This document shows positions 6,548 through 14,284 of a DNA stretch of 20,720 nucleotides, one piece after another. Where the stretch lies: the IMG/VR virus record IMGVR_UViG_3300009154_004480, positions 1 through 20,720 of that record. The stretch is one strand, 5' to 3'. Made by a program: the position numbers and the translations under genes. Numbering within the stretch: the stretch's first letter is position 1; every line of letters starts with the position of its first letter. The notes beneath the pieces are model-generated. The model saw only the letters and a program-made list of their open reading frames with translations, ran no database searches and was not told where the DNA came from. This stretch comes from a virus.

Positions 6548-9500
6548 ATGAATAAATACCAAATGTCCTATTACAATTTCACACCCATAGCAAACACAGC
6601 TATTCAATATCCTGAAAATTCAGAAATTTCTGCACTTGATACTGATATCATTATTAGAGTTTCGGTGATTTTGCGTAGACCCTTGGCACCTGGCGGGGTG
6701 ACCATGCAGGAATATGCTAGAAAAGTCATGAACAATCAAGCAGCCAAAATGTCTCGATTGGAATTTGCCCAATATTTTGGAGCCTCGTCCTCGGACATTG
6801 CTCAGGTATTGGACTTTGCTAATCATTTTGGCATGGAAGTGATTGAAACATCCAGAGACAGTGCTAGAATAAAATTACAAGCCCCAATTTCCATTTTTAA
6901 TCAAGCGTTCAATGTCATCATTGAACAAGTGGTAGTCGATGGAAAAACATGTTTTGGGCACACGCAGCCAATCAGTGTGCCTGAACAATTGTCAGAAATT
7001 ATAATTCATGTGTTGGGTCTTGACTCGTTGGTTGTAATGGAAACCAAAAATAAGCAAAGCTCATTGGTCGCCGATAATGTAGTTCCTGACCTTACTCCGA
7101 ACCCGCCGTCGCCAGTTCTTCTCACACCAATTCAAGTTGCAAAAGCCTACAATTTTCCCGAAGCCACAGGGCAGGACCAATGTATTGCCATTATCTCATT
7201 TGGTGGAGGATATACACAAGCCAACTTAGATGCAAGTTTTGCTGATGTGGGGTTATCAACACCAAACATAGTTGTGGCATACGGAACTTCGGACACCACA
7301 ATCGTGTCTTCATCCACATACATCTATAATCTAGAAAATATGTTGGATATTTTTACAATAGGCTGTTTGGTACCCAACGCCAAGATTGCATTATACTTTG
7401 ATGATACTACCAATATTAGTGATTCATGGGTGGACCCTTTTGTCGCAGCCATAGGTGATAATGTTAATCAACCTTCAGTGATCTCACTGACTTGGACTTT
7501 TCCAGAACCCTTTCTTGATTCCTTGCCTAATTTATCAAAGCTTTTCTATGATACAGTAATTGCACCAGCAGCTATCAAAGGCATAACAATTTGCTGTAGT
7601 GTGGGTGATTTTGGTGCGACTTCTGGTAAGGGTGCATTAGATAATAGATTAACCATTAGATTTCCAGCGGCAACTGACGGAGTTTTGGCAGTAGGCGGCA
7701 CGACGTTGGTGTTAAATCAGGATGATACTAGATATTCTGAAGAAGCATGGGTTGGCAGTGGCGGTGGCCTCAGTGAAAAAACTGGTATACCAACCTGGCA
7801 GCAAGGCTTGAGATATAAAGAGTATAATAGTGGTGAAGTTTTTAGTTTGTTCACACGGGGTATTCCTGACGTCACAGCCAATGCAAATCCATCATCCGGT
7901 TATACTTTTTATTTTTATAATAGCGATAGTCAGACAAATCTTCAGATCAGTGCGGGCGGCACCAGTGCGTCAACCCCGTTGGTTGCAGCCCTGATACTGA
8001 GATTGAATCAGATTTTTGACACTCGACTGGGGTTTGTCAATAAATTATTTTATCAAAATATAAGTGCATTTAATGATGTGACTATAGGCAATAATTATCG
8101 AAATGTTAATGGTTTTGTGGCCTCGTCTGGATGGGATGCAGTCAGTGGGTTGGGTAGTCCCAACGGCCAATTATTAGTCGACGCATTGTTAGAGATTCCT
8201 ATTGCTGGGAATTTGTCTGTTACAGTTGCTCAAAATAGTTCAGCGACCATAACACCATCAGTGTCAGTGGGAGTTACTGAAATTTCCATCACTAACCCGC
8301 CAGACCATGGTACTGCTACAGTAAGTGCAGGCAGATTTGATATAATTTACACACCAAGCAACGACTATTACGGCACTGACAGTTTTCAATATATTGTTAA
8401 AACTAGATTTGCTCAGTCAGCTCCAGCGTTGGTGTCTATAACAGTAGGAAGTTTGGCCCCAATAGCCAACACATTAACTGTCACTGTGGTGGCAAATTCT
8501 GAGGTTGCGGTAATATCACCAAATGTCACCAATTATTATAGCAGCATTGGGGTAGTAACAACAGAAAATACACAGGGTCGTGCATTAACAGATGGCGCTA
8601 GTATTTTTTATACACCTCTGACAAATTTCGTAGGCACAGACACTTTTCAATATTATGCAGTCAGTCCATCTGGTAATTCAAATAACGCTGATGTCATTGT
8701 AACAGTGCCCAAACCTGCTGCACCAATTGCTAAAAATATCAGCAAGTATGTGCTTTATAATTCTGTAAACAATATTATAAAGCCAAATATAGAAAATATA
8801 TACTCCAGTATCACAACACCAGAGTTTTCTGTCAATAGTGGAACAGTATCTGTCATTGACAACACCATTCTCTATTCTACACCTATTGATTATTCAGGCA
8901 ATGATCGATTTGATTACACTGCTATTGGACCAGGGGGAACTTCCACAGCCAGTGTCCGCATATCTATTTTACAATCTACTTCATCTAATATAGCTTTTAA
9001 TATCAGCCAATTTGTAAAACAAAATTCAAGAGACAATTTAATAAAGCTCAGTGATACAAACAGCATAGGAACATTAACAGTGGTTGTTAGAGCCTTGCAT
9101 GGCACATCCACCGTGACCAATAACTTGGTGTACTATACTCCTAATGTTAACTATGTGGGCTTTGATCATTTTGAATACTACATCTCTAATGCTGTTGGAG
9201 ACTCGAATGTAGCGTCAATTAATATTTCTGTGAATTCTTTGGACTATGTTCCACAAGTATTCAAATCCACAGCGTCAGTATTTCAGGGCAGCAGAAACAA
9301 CATTTTAAGACCATTAGTGAGTAACACAGTTACTGGAATAATTCTTAATTCAAAACCGTTGTTTGGAGTTGCATCAGCATCAACATCTACCATTACCTAC
9401 AGCCCAAATAGTAGATTTGTTGGAATAGATTATTTTTATTATTCTGCTTTTAATTCTGCGGGCATATCAAAGTCTGAAAGATTTTATGTTACAGTAAATC

Positions 9501-12500
9501 CGGTATTAACTCCTTATGCAAATCCAGTTAATGTCACAGTGGCGTATAATTCTGTAAACAACCCAATAACCCCTAGCGTAATAAATCCGTTCAACACCGC
9601 CACAGTGGTTACTTCGCCATTACATGGAGTAGCCACAGTATCAAATATTGTGATTTATTATACACCAACAACTGGATATTCAGGAACAGATACGTTTGAT
9701 TATTCAGTTGGAAATTTAAAAGGAGTATCTAACTCAGCTCCGGTAAATGTCACAGTATTACCCAGTGTTGGCATGCTGATATATCCGCCTAGCGGAAATT
9801 TACCTTCGGGCTCCACTGGCACTGTTTATGAACCAGTGACATTTTACGGCATCAATGGCACAGCTCCATTTAGTTCCTCTATATCTTCAGGGACGTTGCC
9901 TGAAGGGTTAACATTAGTCAATAATGTGCTGTCAGGCACTCCGGGACCACACACAGAAAGACTATATAGATTTTCAGTAACCTTACAAGACAGTAGCTTT
10001 CCTAATAATTTGATAGTAACTGGCACTTATGTACTGTTAATTTCTTCAGACGTAAACACCATAATAACTGCAATTAGTTTTAATGAACTGGAATCTGCCT
10101 CCACTAATTTAGTATCAGACACTTATGGGTCGTTCAATACGTCTGCACAAGTGATCCCTGGTAACTTAGTCACTGAATTGGGTTGGAATCAAATTTATAA
10201 TGACATGTTACGATGCTTTATTCATCAAAATGGTCCGTCATCAACAGACATGGGATTTGTCAGACCAACCACAGGCACCTATGTGTCTTTGGGGCAGCTC
10301 AAGGCCATGCTTGGCAGAATGGAGGTCTTGACCACCTCGTATCTTGATGCTCACCCAACTCAAATATTATTAGACACTGATTCCACGTTGTCCCTAACGA
10401 CCGCAACACTGGTGGACAAAACATTTAACGTGTCATATTCTTGGCAAAATCCAGAAGACCCGCTTTATTTTTTCAATCTTGGCGGTTCTTTGAAAGGCAC
10501 TATTTACAACTCCAGTACCAATGTTGAAATGTCAGCAATTTTCACATTGAGTAATTATGTTAATAATGTTCCTGCGTCTATATCTGGAACTAATGCAGTT
10601 ATTTCTGGAGTAGGAACTATTAATATAACCAACCTCGCCGGAGATCCTGGAGATACAGTAATTGCATCATTTGAAATATCTACCAGTAGCAATGTTATTC
10701 CTGCAGAGATGTCCTTTACTGCCACGTACTATTATTCCACTGATAAGACAGGTGGAGTTTTAGCTCCTAGGCCTTTGGTACAATTCACCGGAGGAGTAAT
10801 AACTGCTAGTGCAATTGGCAATGTGGTAGTGACTGGTAACGATCCTAAAATAATTTCAGTAAACATAACCAACGGCAGTGACGAAACAGTTACGATTCCA
10901 GTTCCAACAGAATTCGTAAATTCATTTAAAGTGTCTGAAAACACCAGTCCATTAACTGTGACTGCTCTAAATCTTCCACTGACTATTCCGCCAAATTCCA
11001 CAGGAATATTACAAATAAAATTACAGAATTTTACTGCGATAGGTGGCCGCTACCCCATTATTTTTAAAATTCGAGGCTATACGGGATCTGAACCAGATTT
11101 GGTATTATTAAACTCCATCGTATTGCGTGGCACATTGACTGTGAAATTTGGCATCACAGTTGACCCTTCTATAGTAACTGCCACAGTGACTGAACCTAGA
11201 AATTTTGATTTTAAAATAACTGGGTATGGCGGATATCTAAGTAGTGCAGAATTGGTGGGTGATAATTTTACCACCGTGAATACTGGCAGCGTATCTTATG
11301 TAAATTTTGATGGAGTGACGCCATTATTTTCCACATCAACATTATTGTTTGAAACGTTGTATGTGATCAATGGACCATATAGTGGATCGTTAATTGCTTA
11401 CGGCAGAACCGACGAAGATACACCCGAGACATCTTCAACATCAGTCACATTAGATTTGACTCTTGATGTTGAAGACAGAAACTTGGGATTCAATCCCAAT
11501 GTTGCAGGGTCGTGGATCAGTGCCCAGGCTCCGTATAATGCAGTTGTGGGATTTGATTACAGTATCTTTAATGGCCAAAGGTTTTTAACCACAGGATTTG
11601 GCAGCAACCCTGTACTTTCTAATGGCGGGTATCCAACATACAGTAATTTTAGTTTAAAATCTTTGGGAAGGCCAAAATATAATACAAATTTTAGGTATTT
11701 TAGAAGTTCAAATAGCGGCTGGGGAACTTTTTTAAAAACACACGGTATGAGGACCACATCACCAGCAAACACCACAGAATCAGGTAACAGTGTCTTCTTT
11801 GTTAGATATGGCGGATCGTTTCAATGGCAGTTTGCTGCGAGTAGTCAAGGCAGCCTCGTCATTGACGGTCAAACAGTTATCAATCAAGCCACGGACAGTA
11901 CAATTTCCTATCAAGGAAATATCACTTTAACTGCTGGCACCCACACAGTTGCTTGGTCCCACATTGGCGCTGTGGGATCTACAATTACCTATCTTGATGG
12001 TAAAAATAAAGATTATAATGCATGGAGCACCTTGGACGAGTGTTATTATAATTCGTGGTATGAAATCACTAGATTACGTATACTATTGGACTTCAACAAT
12101 ATTTCTTACACAATGGAGCCCAATATATATCCGCCTAAAGATGCAAAAATCTCTGGGAATGTTTTCACATATTCTGAAAATTTTACATCACCCTCTGGCG
12201 AAAAAGGCATGTTTTTGGTGTCTAATGATGGTTCTGGAAATTTAATAATTTCTGCCAACAGATTAACCACAGTCACTGCTGAGTCAAAAGAAATTGATAC
12301 TACCCTTAGGGTTGTGGAAAACGAACTATTTTATTACTATTCTGCTGTCTCCAATAGATATAACAACATAGGATCTGTAGTTAACTTTGATGGGTCAACA
12401 GAAACTCCAGTGTTTATTGGGTTTGATTCATCGGGCAATGTACTTACACGGCTGCTGCCAGAATTACTGGGACCGCCACAAGTTAGGCCAATCCCACGAT

Positions 12501-12622
12501 ATCCAGACCGGCGAATTAATATCTGGCCAATCATAGCCGCTGGCGTTGCCATATACTTACGGGTTACTGCGGTTGTGCCGGTGCCGATCCCGATCACACC
12601 GTTAGCTCCTTGGCCCTCATAA
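6548..12622 (+). CDS. Giant multidomain protein: sedolisin (S53) proprotease fused to adhesin-like beta domains (2024 aa)
   Basis: Residues about 20-175 match the pro-kumamolisin activation domain (LRRPL, YFGAS, HVLGLDSL). Residues about 195-545 are an S53 peptidase: E263 and D267 in the ExxxD motif, Ser473 in GGTSASTP, and the C-terminal Ca2+ site (D510 in FNDVTIGNN, D530 in SGWDAVSGLGSPNG). By ungapped alignment the oxyanion Asp after SxW is Pro321; the nearest Asp is D324. About 550-1073 holds six cadherin-like repeats of ~86 residues, each with YTP and Y/F-x-G-x-D-x-F-x-Y. A putative-Ig type domain follows (about 1075-1165), then a FNELESAS/HQNG module (about 1175-1240) seen in phage structural proteins, further beta domains, and a PA14-like segment (about 1755-1820, VIDGQTVI). 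There is no signal peptide. It is probably a virion surface adhesin or fibre. Start could also be the ATG at 6563. Confidence 0.8.
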   Translation: MNKYQMSYYNFTPIANTAIQYPENSEISALDTDIIIRVSVILRRPLAPGGVTMQEYARKVMNNQAAKMSRLEFAQYFGASSSDIAQVLDFANHFGMEVIETSRDSARIKLQAPISIFNQAFNVIIEQVVVDGKTCFGHTQPISVPEQLSEIIIHVLGLDSLVVMETKNKQSSLVADNVVPDLTPNPPSPVLLTPIQVAKAYNFPEATGQDQCIAIISFGGGYTQANLDASFADVGLSTPNIVVAYGTSDTTIVSSSTYIYNLENMLDIFTIGCLVPNAKIALYFDDTTNISDSWVDPFVAAIGDNVNQPSVISLTWTFPEPFLDSLPNLSKLFYDTVIAPAAIKGITICCSVGDFGATSGKGALDNRLTIRFPAATDGVLAVGGTTLVLNQDDTRYSEEAWVGSGGGLSEKTGIPTWQQGLRYKEYNSGEVFSLFTRGIPDVTANANPSSGYTFYFYNSDSQTNLQISAGGTSASTPLVAALILRLNQIFDTRLGFVNKLFYQNISAFNDVTIGNNYRNVNGFVASSGWDAVSGLGSPNGQLLVDALLEIPIAGNLSVTVAQNSSATITPSVSVGVTEISITNPPDHGTATVSAGRFDIIYTPSNDYYGTDSFQYIVKTRFAQSAPALVSITVGSLAPIANTLTVTVVANSEVAVISPNVTNYYSSIGVVTTENTQGRALTDGASIFYTPLTNFVGTDTFQYYAVSPSGNSNNADVIVTVPKPAAPIAKNISKYVLYNSVNNIIKPNIENIYSSITTPEFSVNSGTVSVIDNTILYSTPIDYSGNDRFDYTAIGPGGTSTASVRISILQSTSSNIAFNISQFVKQNSRDNLIKLSDTNSIGTLTVVVRALHGTSTVTNNLVYYTPNVNYVGFDHFEYYISNAVGDSNVASINISVNSLDYVPQVFKSTASVFQGSRNNILRPLVSNTVTGIILNSKPLFGVASASTSTITYSPNSRFVGIDYFYYSAFNSAGISKSERFYVTVNPVLTPYANPVNVTVAYNSVNNPITPSVINPFNTATVVTSPLHGVATVSNIVIYYTPTTGYSGTDTFDYSVGNLKGVSNSAPVNVTVLPSVGMLIYPPSGNLPSGSTGTVYEPVTFYGINGTAPFSSSISSGTLPEGLTLVNNVLSGTPGPHTERLYRFSVTLQDSSFPNNLIVTGTYVLLISSDVNTIITAISFNELESASTNLVSDTYGSFNTSAQVIPGNLVTELGWNQIYNDMLRCFIHQNGPSSTDMGFVRPTTGTYVSLGQLKAMLGRMEVLTTSYLDAHPTQILLDTDSTLSLTTATLVDKTFNVSYSWQNPEDPLYFFNLGGSLKGTIYNSSTNVEMSAIFTLSNYVNNVPASISGTNAVISGVGTINITNLAGDPGDTVIASFEISTSSNVIPAEMSFTATYYYSTDKTGGVLAPRPLVQFTGGVITASAIGNVVVTGNDPKIISVNITNGSDETVTIPVPTEFVNSFKVSENTSPLTVTALNLPLTIPPNSTGILQIKLQNFTAIGGRYPIIFKIRGYTGSEPDLVLLNSIVLRGTLTVKFGITVDPSIVTATVTEPRNFDFKITGYGGYLSSAELVGDNFTTVNTGSVSYVNFDGVTPLFSTSTLLFETLYVINGPYSGSLIAYGRTDEDTPETSSTSVTLDLTLDVEDRNLGFNPNVAGSWISAQAPYNAVVGFDYSIFNGQRFLTTGFGSNPVLSNGGYPTYSNFSLKSLGRPKYNTNFRYFRSSNSGWGTFLKTHGMRTTSPANTTESGNSVFFVRYGGSFQWQFAASSQGSLVIDGQTVINQATDSTISYQGNITLTAGTHTVAWSHIGAVGSTITYLDGKNKDYNAWSTLDECYYNSWYEITRLRILLDFNNISYTMEPNIYPPKDAKISGNVFTYSENFTSPSGEKGMFLVSNDGSGNLIISANRLTTVTAESKEIDTTLRVVENELFYYYSAVSNRYNNIGSVVNFDGSTETPVFIGFDSSGNVLTRLLPELLGPPQVRPIPRYPDRRINIWPIIAAGVAIYLRVTAVVPVPIPITPLAPWPS
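8198..9766 (+). repeat. Six tandem cadherin-like protein repeats inside the S53 fusion protein
   Basis: Six diverged ~86-residue repeats, recognised by YYGTDSFQY, FVGTDTFQY, YSGNDRFDY, YVGFDHFEY, FVGIDYFYY and YSGTDTFDY, each preceded about 10 residues earlier by a TP/SP turn and followed by a V-x-V/I strand. They are protein-level repeats with no obvious near-identical DNA, implying old duplication. Repeats of this Big/cadherin type usually form extended stalks. Confidence 0.75.
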
Positions 12623-12701
12623 AAGCCAAATCGCTTGACTTTTTCCATTTTTTTAGTGTAAACTACAAAAACTGCATAACTATTCTTACCGCTAAACACA
12701 A

Positions 12702-12709
12702 AAGGAGGT
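12702..12709 (+). promoter_or_regulatory. Canonical strong Shine-Dalgarno (AAGGAGGT)
   Basis: AAGGAGGT is fully complementary to the anti-SD of bacterial 16S rRNA and sits 6 nt before the ATG at 12716. It is the strongest ribosome site in the window and fixes the start of the hydrolase gene. Confidence 0.85.
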
Positions 12710-12715
12710 CAAAAC

Positions 12716-13294
12716 ATGACTGAAGTTGCGATTGAGCGAGGAATGGAAAAGGTAATTGTACCTAATTCAATTCTCAAATTTATATCATTTACTATCATGG
12801 CTCTACTACTATGGGCCGCCGTGAACTTATTGGGGTGGGCAGTGACCACCAAACTGGCCAATAACGATGTTTCAACCACCAACAACGTCACTGCACAGAT
12901 CAGGGACCAACAATTGGCCTGCTTGGCCAAAAATGTCTATCACGAAGCAGGCAGTGAACCTTTTGAAGGAAAAATTGCTGTGGCACAAGTCACTATGAAC
13001 AGAGTTGCCTCAGGAAAGTTTCCAGACGATGTTTGCCAAACTATCTATCAAAAAAACATATTCTATGAGCGAGTTATTTGTCAGTTCAGTTGGACCTGTG
13101 ATAGGTCTTTGAAATTTAAACCTGTGAATCCTGACAACTATGATCAAAGCATGATTGCTGCTCAAAAAGTCTTATTGGAAAACTATAGGTTACCTGGTTT
13201 GAGTGATGCATTATTTTATCATGCCGATTATATCAATCCAAAATGGAATAAAACGCAGGTGGCCAAAATTGGTCGCCATATTTTTTACAAGTGA
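12716..13294 (+). CDS. SleB-type cell-wall hydrolase, membrane-anchored (192 aa); putative endolysin
   Basis: Residues about 65-192 match the Hydrolase_2 (SleB/CwlJ) family: CLAKNVYHEAGSEPFEGKI with probable catalytic Glu77, AVAQVTMNRV, FPDDVCQTIYQ, CQFSWTCD and a C-terminal ALFYHADYINPKW. These enzymes cleave the glycan strand of peptidoglycan. An N-terminal hydrophobic helix (about 19-43, ISFTIMALLLWAAVNLLGWAV) without a clear cleavage site suggests a signal anchor, so the enzyme would be held at the inner membrane facing the periplasm. Cys69, 107, 122 and 128 could form disulphides there. It is followed after 10 nt by a small membrane protein, consistent with a lysis module. It could also be a virion or entry hydrolase, but the membrane anchor favours lysis. 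Confidence 0.85.
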   Translation: MTEVAIERGMEKVIVPNSILKFISFTIMALLLWAAVNLLGWAVTTKLANNDVSTTNNVTAQIRDQQLACLAKNVYHEAGSEPFEGKIAVAQVTMNRVASGKFPDDVCQTIYQKNIFYERVICQFSWTCDRSLKFKPVNPDNYDQSMIAAQKVLLENYRLPGLSDALFYHADYINPKWNKTQVAKIGRHIFYK

Positions 13295-13304
13295 GAACCA
13301 ACCC

Positions 13305-13640
13305 ATGAAAATTTCATACGAACAACTTTATTCATCAGCCCAACAATGGATCCTTTCAGCTATCAATTTTGTCAAGGATCATCTAGTCAACGTGTCAGCA
13401 CATGCCTTGGGTTGGATAGCTTTGATAATGTTACATTTTGCCAGTGTACCCTCACTTTGGGCAGTGTTGATTGGTCAAAGTGACAAATTGCCCAACATTG
13501 ATCTCATGATCTTTATTTGGGCGGCATTGACCACAATGTTTGCCAAGGCTATTTTAGAAAAAGATAGACTGTATGTGACCACTATTGCTGTGGGTTTCAT
13601 TGCACAGACTCTGCTAATGGGATTGATCTTATTCAAATAA
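13305..13640 (+). CDS. Small membrane protein (111 aa); holin candidate
   Basis: Three predicted membrane helices: WIALIMLHFASVPSLWAVLI (about 43-62), MIFIWAALTTMFAKAIL (about 74-90) and TIAVGFIAQTLLMGLILF (about 93-110). A polar helical N-terminus of about 35 residues precedes them. The start at ATG 13305 is chosen because longer versions of the frame would overlap the hydrolase gene by about 90 nt; it lies 10 nt after that gene's stop with a weak GAGAA ribosome site. Size, helix number and position next to a cell-wall hydrolase fit a class I-like holin, but there is no family signature I can name. Similar three-helix proteins (HALGWxxxxxxHxAxxPxLxAV) occur in T4-like marine phages as I remember them, usually unannotated. 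Confidence 0.65.
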   Translation: MKISYEQLYSSAQQWILSAINFVKDHLVNVSAHALGWIALIMLHFASVPSLWAVLIGQSDKLPNIDLMIFIWAALTTMFAKAILEKDRLYVTTIAVGFIAQTLLMGLILFK

Positions 13641-13657
13641 TGACATAAATATTGTCA
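13641..13657 (+). promoter_or_regulatory. Late-type motif CATAAATA inside an inverted repeat, abutting a start codon
   Basis: CATAAATA (13644-13651) lies within TGACA(13641-13645)-N7-TGTCA(13653-13657). The start ATG of the 85-aa gene begins at 13657, only 5 nt after the motif, so by T4 geometry the transcript would begin at or next to the start codon. Confidence 0.5.
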
Positions 13658-13914
13658 TGAAAATATACGAACTACTTGATGAAAAGAAGATACCTCACCC
13701 CACACAAAGTCAGTGTGATGTTAGGGCCAGTCGCTTATCAAACGTTCGTTATGCACAGTGTGTGGGTTTAGGCATGCGTCCACATGACAGCGATCACACT
13801 GATGGCACTGGAAAACAAGGTGTCAAAGGCAGCGGGAAACCACAACGTGGAAGAAAGATCAAAAGTGAAAAGTATGGCGGCCCAAACAAATATTGGCCAG
13901 GTAGTAGGAATTAA
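13657..13914 (+). CDS. Small basic phage protein (85 aa), function unknown
   Basis: Opens MKIYELLDEKK, contains SQCDVRASRLSNVRYAQCVGLG, and ends in a Gly/Lys/Arg-rich tail (KQGVKGSGKPQRGRK, then KYGGPNKYWPGS). No membrane segment or signal peptide. The basic, Gly-rich C-terminal half suggests disorder or nucleic-acid binding, which is inference only. The two Cys residues (in SQC and AQC) are 15-16 apart with no zinc-site pattern. Its stop TAA at 13912-13914 is followed after 1 nt by the TTG start of the Fe-S carrier gene, and that gene's ribosome site lies inside this coding sequence, so the two are probably translationally coupled. Confidence 0.65.
   Translation: MKIYELLDEKKIPHPTQSQCDVRASRLSNVRYAQCVGLGMRPHDSDHTDGTGKQGVKGSGKPQRGRKIKSEKYGGPNKYWPGSRN
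13906..13909 (+). promoter_or_regulatory. Shine-Dalgarno AGGA that selects the TTG start of the Fe-S carrier gene
   Basis: AGGA(A) lies 6 nt upstream of the TTG at 13916 and overlaps the end of the preceding gene. No comparable site precedes the in-frame ATGs at 13784 or 13874. Confidence 0.7.
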
Positions 13915-13915
13915 T

Positions 13916-14239
13916 TTGATCACAGTCACAGAGTCTGCCAAACAAAGAATCAATGACATTCTATATGATCATGGCAATCCAAATTTGGCCATTCGAATAT
14001 CAGTCCAAGGCGGCGGCTGTTCGGGCTTTCAGTACAAGTTTGCTATAGAACACACTCCCAATGACGACGATTTGGCATTGGACACAGGTGCTTTCAAAAT
14101 ACTTATAGATTCTGCAAGTGTCATGTACATGGATGATGCTGTAATTGATTATCAAGAGTCTTTGATGAACAGTCAATTTGTAGTTCAAAATCCCAATGCT
14201 CAAAGTCAATGTGGTTGTGGTAGTTCATTCAGTGTTTGA
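13916..14239 (+). CDS. A-type iron-sulfur carrier (IscA/ErpA/SufA family, 107 aa)
   Basis: A-type carriers bind and pass Fe-S clusters to apoproteins. With the TTG start at 13916 the protein begins (M)ITVTESAKQRI and is 107 residues long, with Cys35 (VQGGGCSGF), Cys99 and Cys101 (QCGCGSSFSV). The length and all three cysteine positions match E. coli IscA, which strongly supports this start over upstream ATGs (13784, 13874) that would overlap the previous gene. The three-cysteine cluster site is intact, so the protein is probably functional. HesB/IscA-like genes are known auxiliary genes in some marine phages. It follows the 85-aa gene by 1 nt. Its stop codon lies in the -35 box of the ligase promoter. 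The IscA versus ErpA versus SufA subfamily cannot be decided by eye. Confidence 0.9.
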   Translation: MITVTESAKQRINDILYDHGNPNLAIRISVQGGGCSGFQYKFAIEHTPNDDDLALDTGAFKILIDSASVMYMDDAVIDYQESLMNSQFVVQNPNAQSQCGCGSSFSV

Positions 14240-14264
14240 CAACTGTTGAAAATTCCTGTATAAT
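14236..14264 (+). promoter_or_regulatory. Perfect sigma-70 consensus promoter for DNA ligase
   Basis: TTGACA (14236-14241), a 17-bp spacer and TATAAT (14259-14264) match the housekeeping consensus at all 12 positions. The -35 box contains the TGA stop of the Fe-S carrier (14237-14239). Predicted start near 14271, so the ligase mRNA leader would be only about 14 nt. Points to early, host-polymerase-driven expression. Confidence 0.85.
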
Positions 14265-14284
14265 TAGATCATGTACAACAACTT

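Noticed and set aside
11949-12245. 98-codon plus-strand frame inside the S53 fusion gene
   Set aside because: A shadow of the main frame without a ribosome site or recognisable protein features.
12623-12660. Terminator after the giant S53 gene
   Set aside because: The only pairing is a 4-bp AAGC/GCTT stem with scattered T residues; not a credible intrinsic terminator.
12635-12664. TTGACT followed by TGTAAA as a sigma-70 promoter for the hydrolase gene
   Set aside because: The -10 match is only 4 of 6 and spacing 16; too weak to call, although the gene has no other obvious promoter.
13203-13304. Longer N-terminus for the small membrane protein from ATG 13203
   Set aside because: It would overlap the hydrolase coding region by about 90 nt; ATG 13305 follows that gene's stop directly.
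13784-13915. Longer N-terminus for the Fe-S carrier from ATG 13784 or 13874
   Set aside because: It overlaps the 85-aa gene, lacks ribosome sites and family homology; TTG 13916 gives the exact IscA length and cysteine positions.
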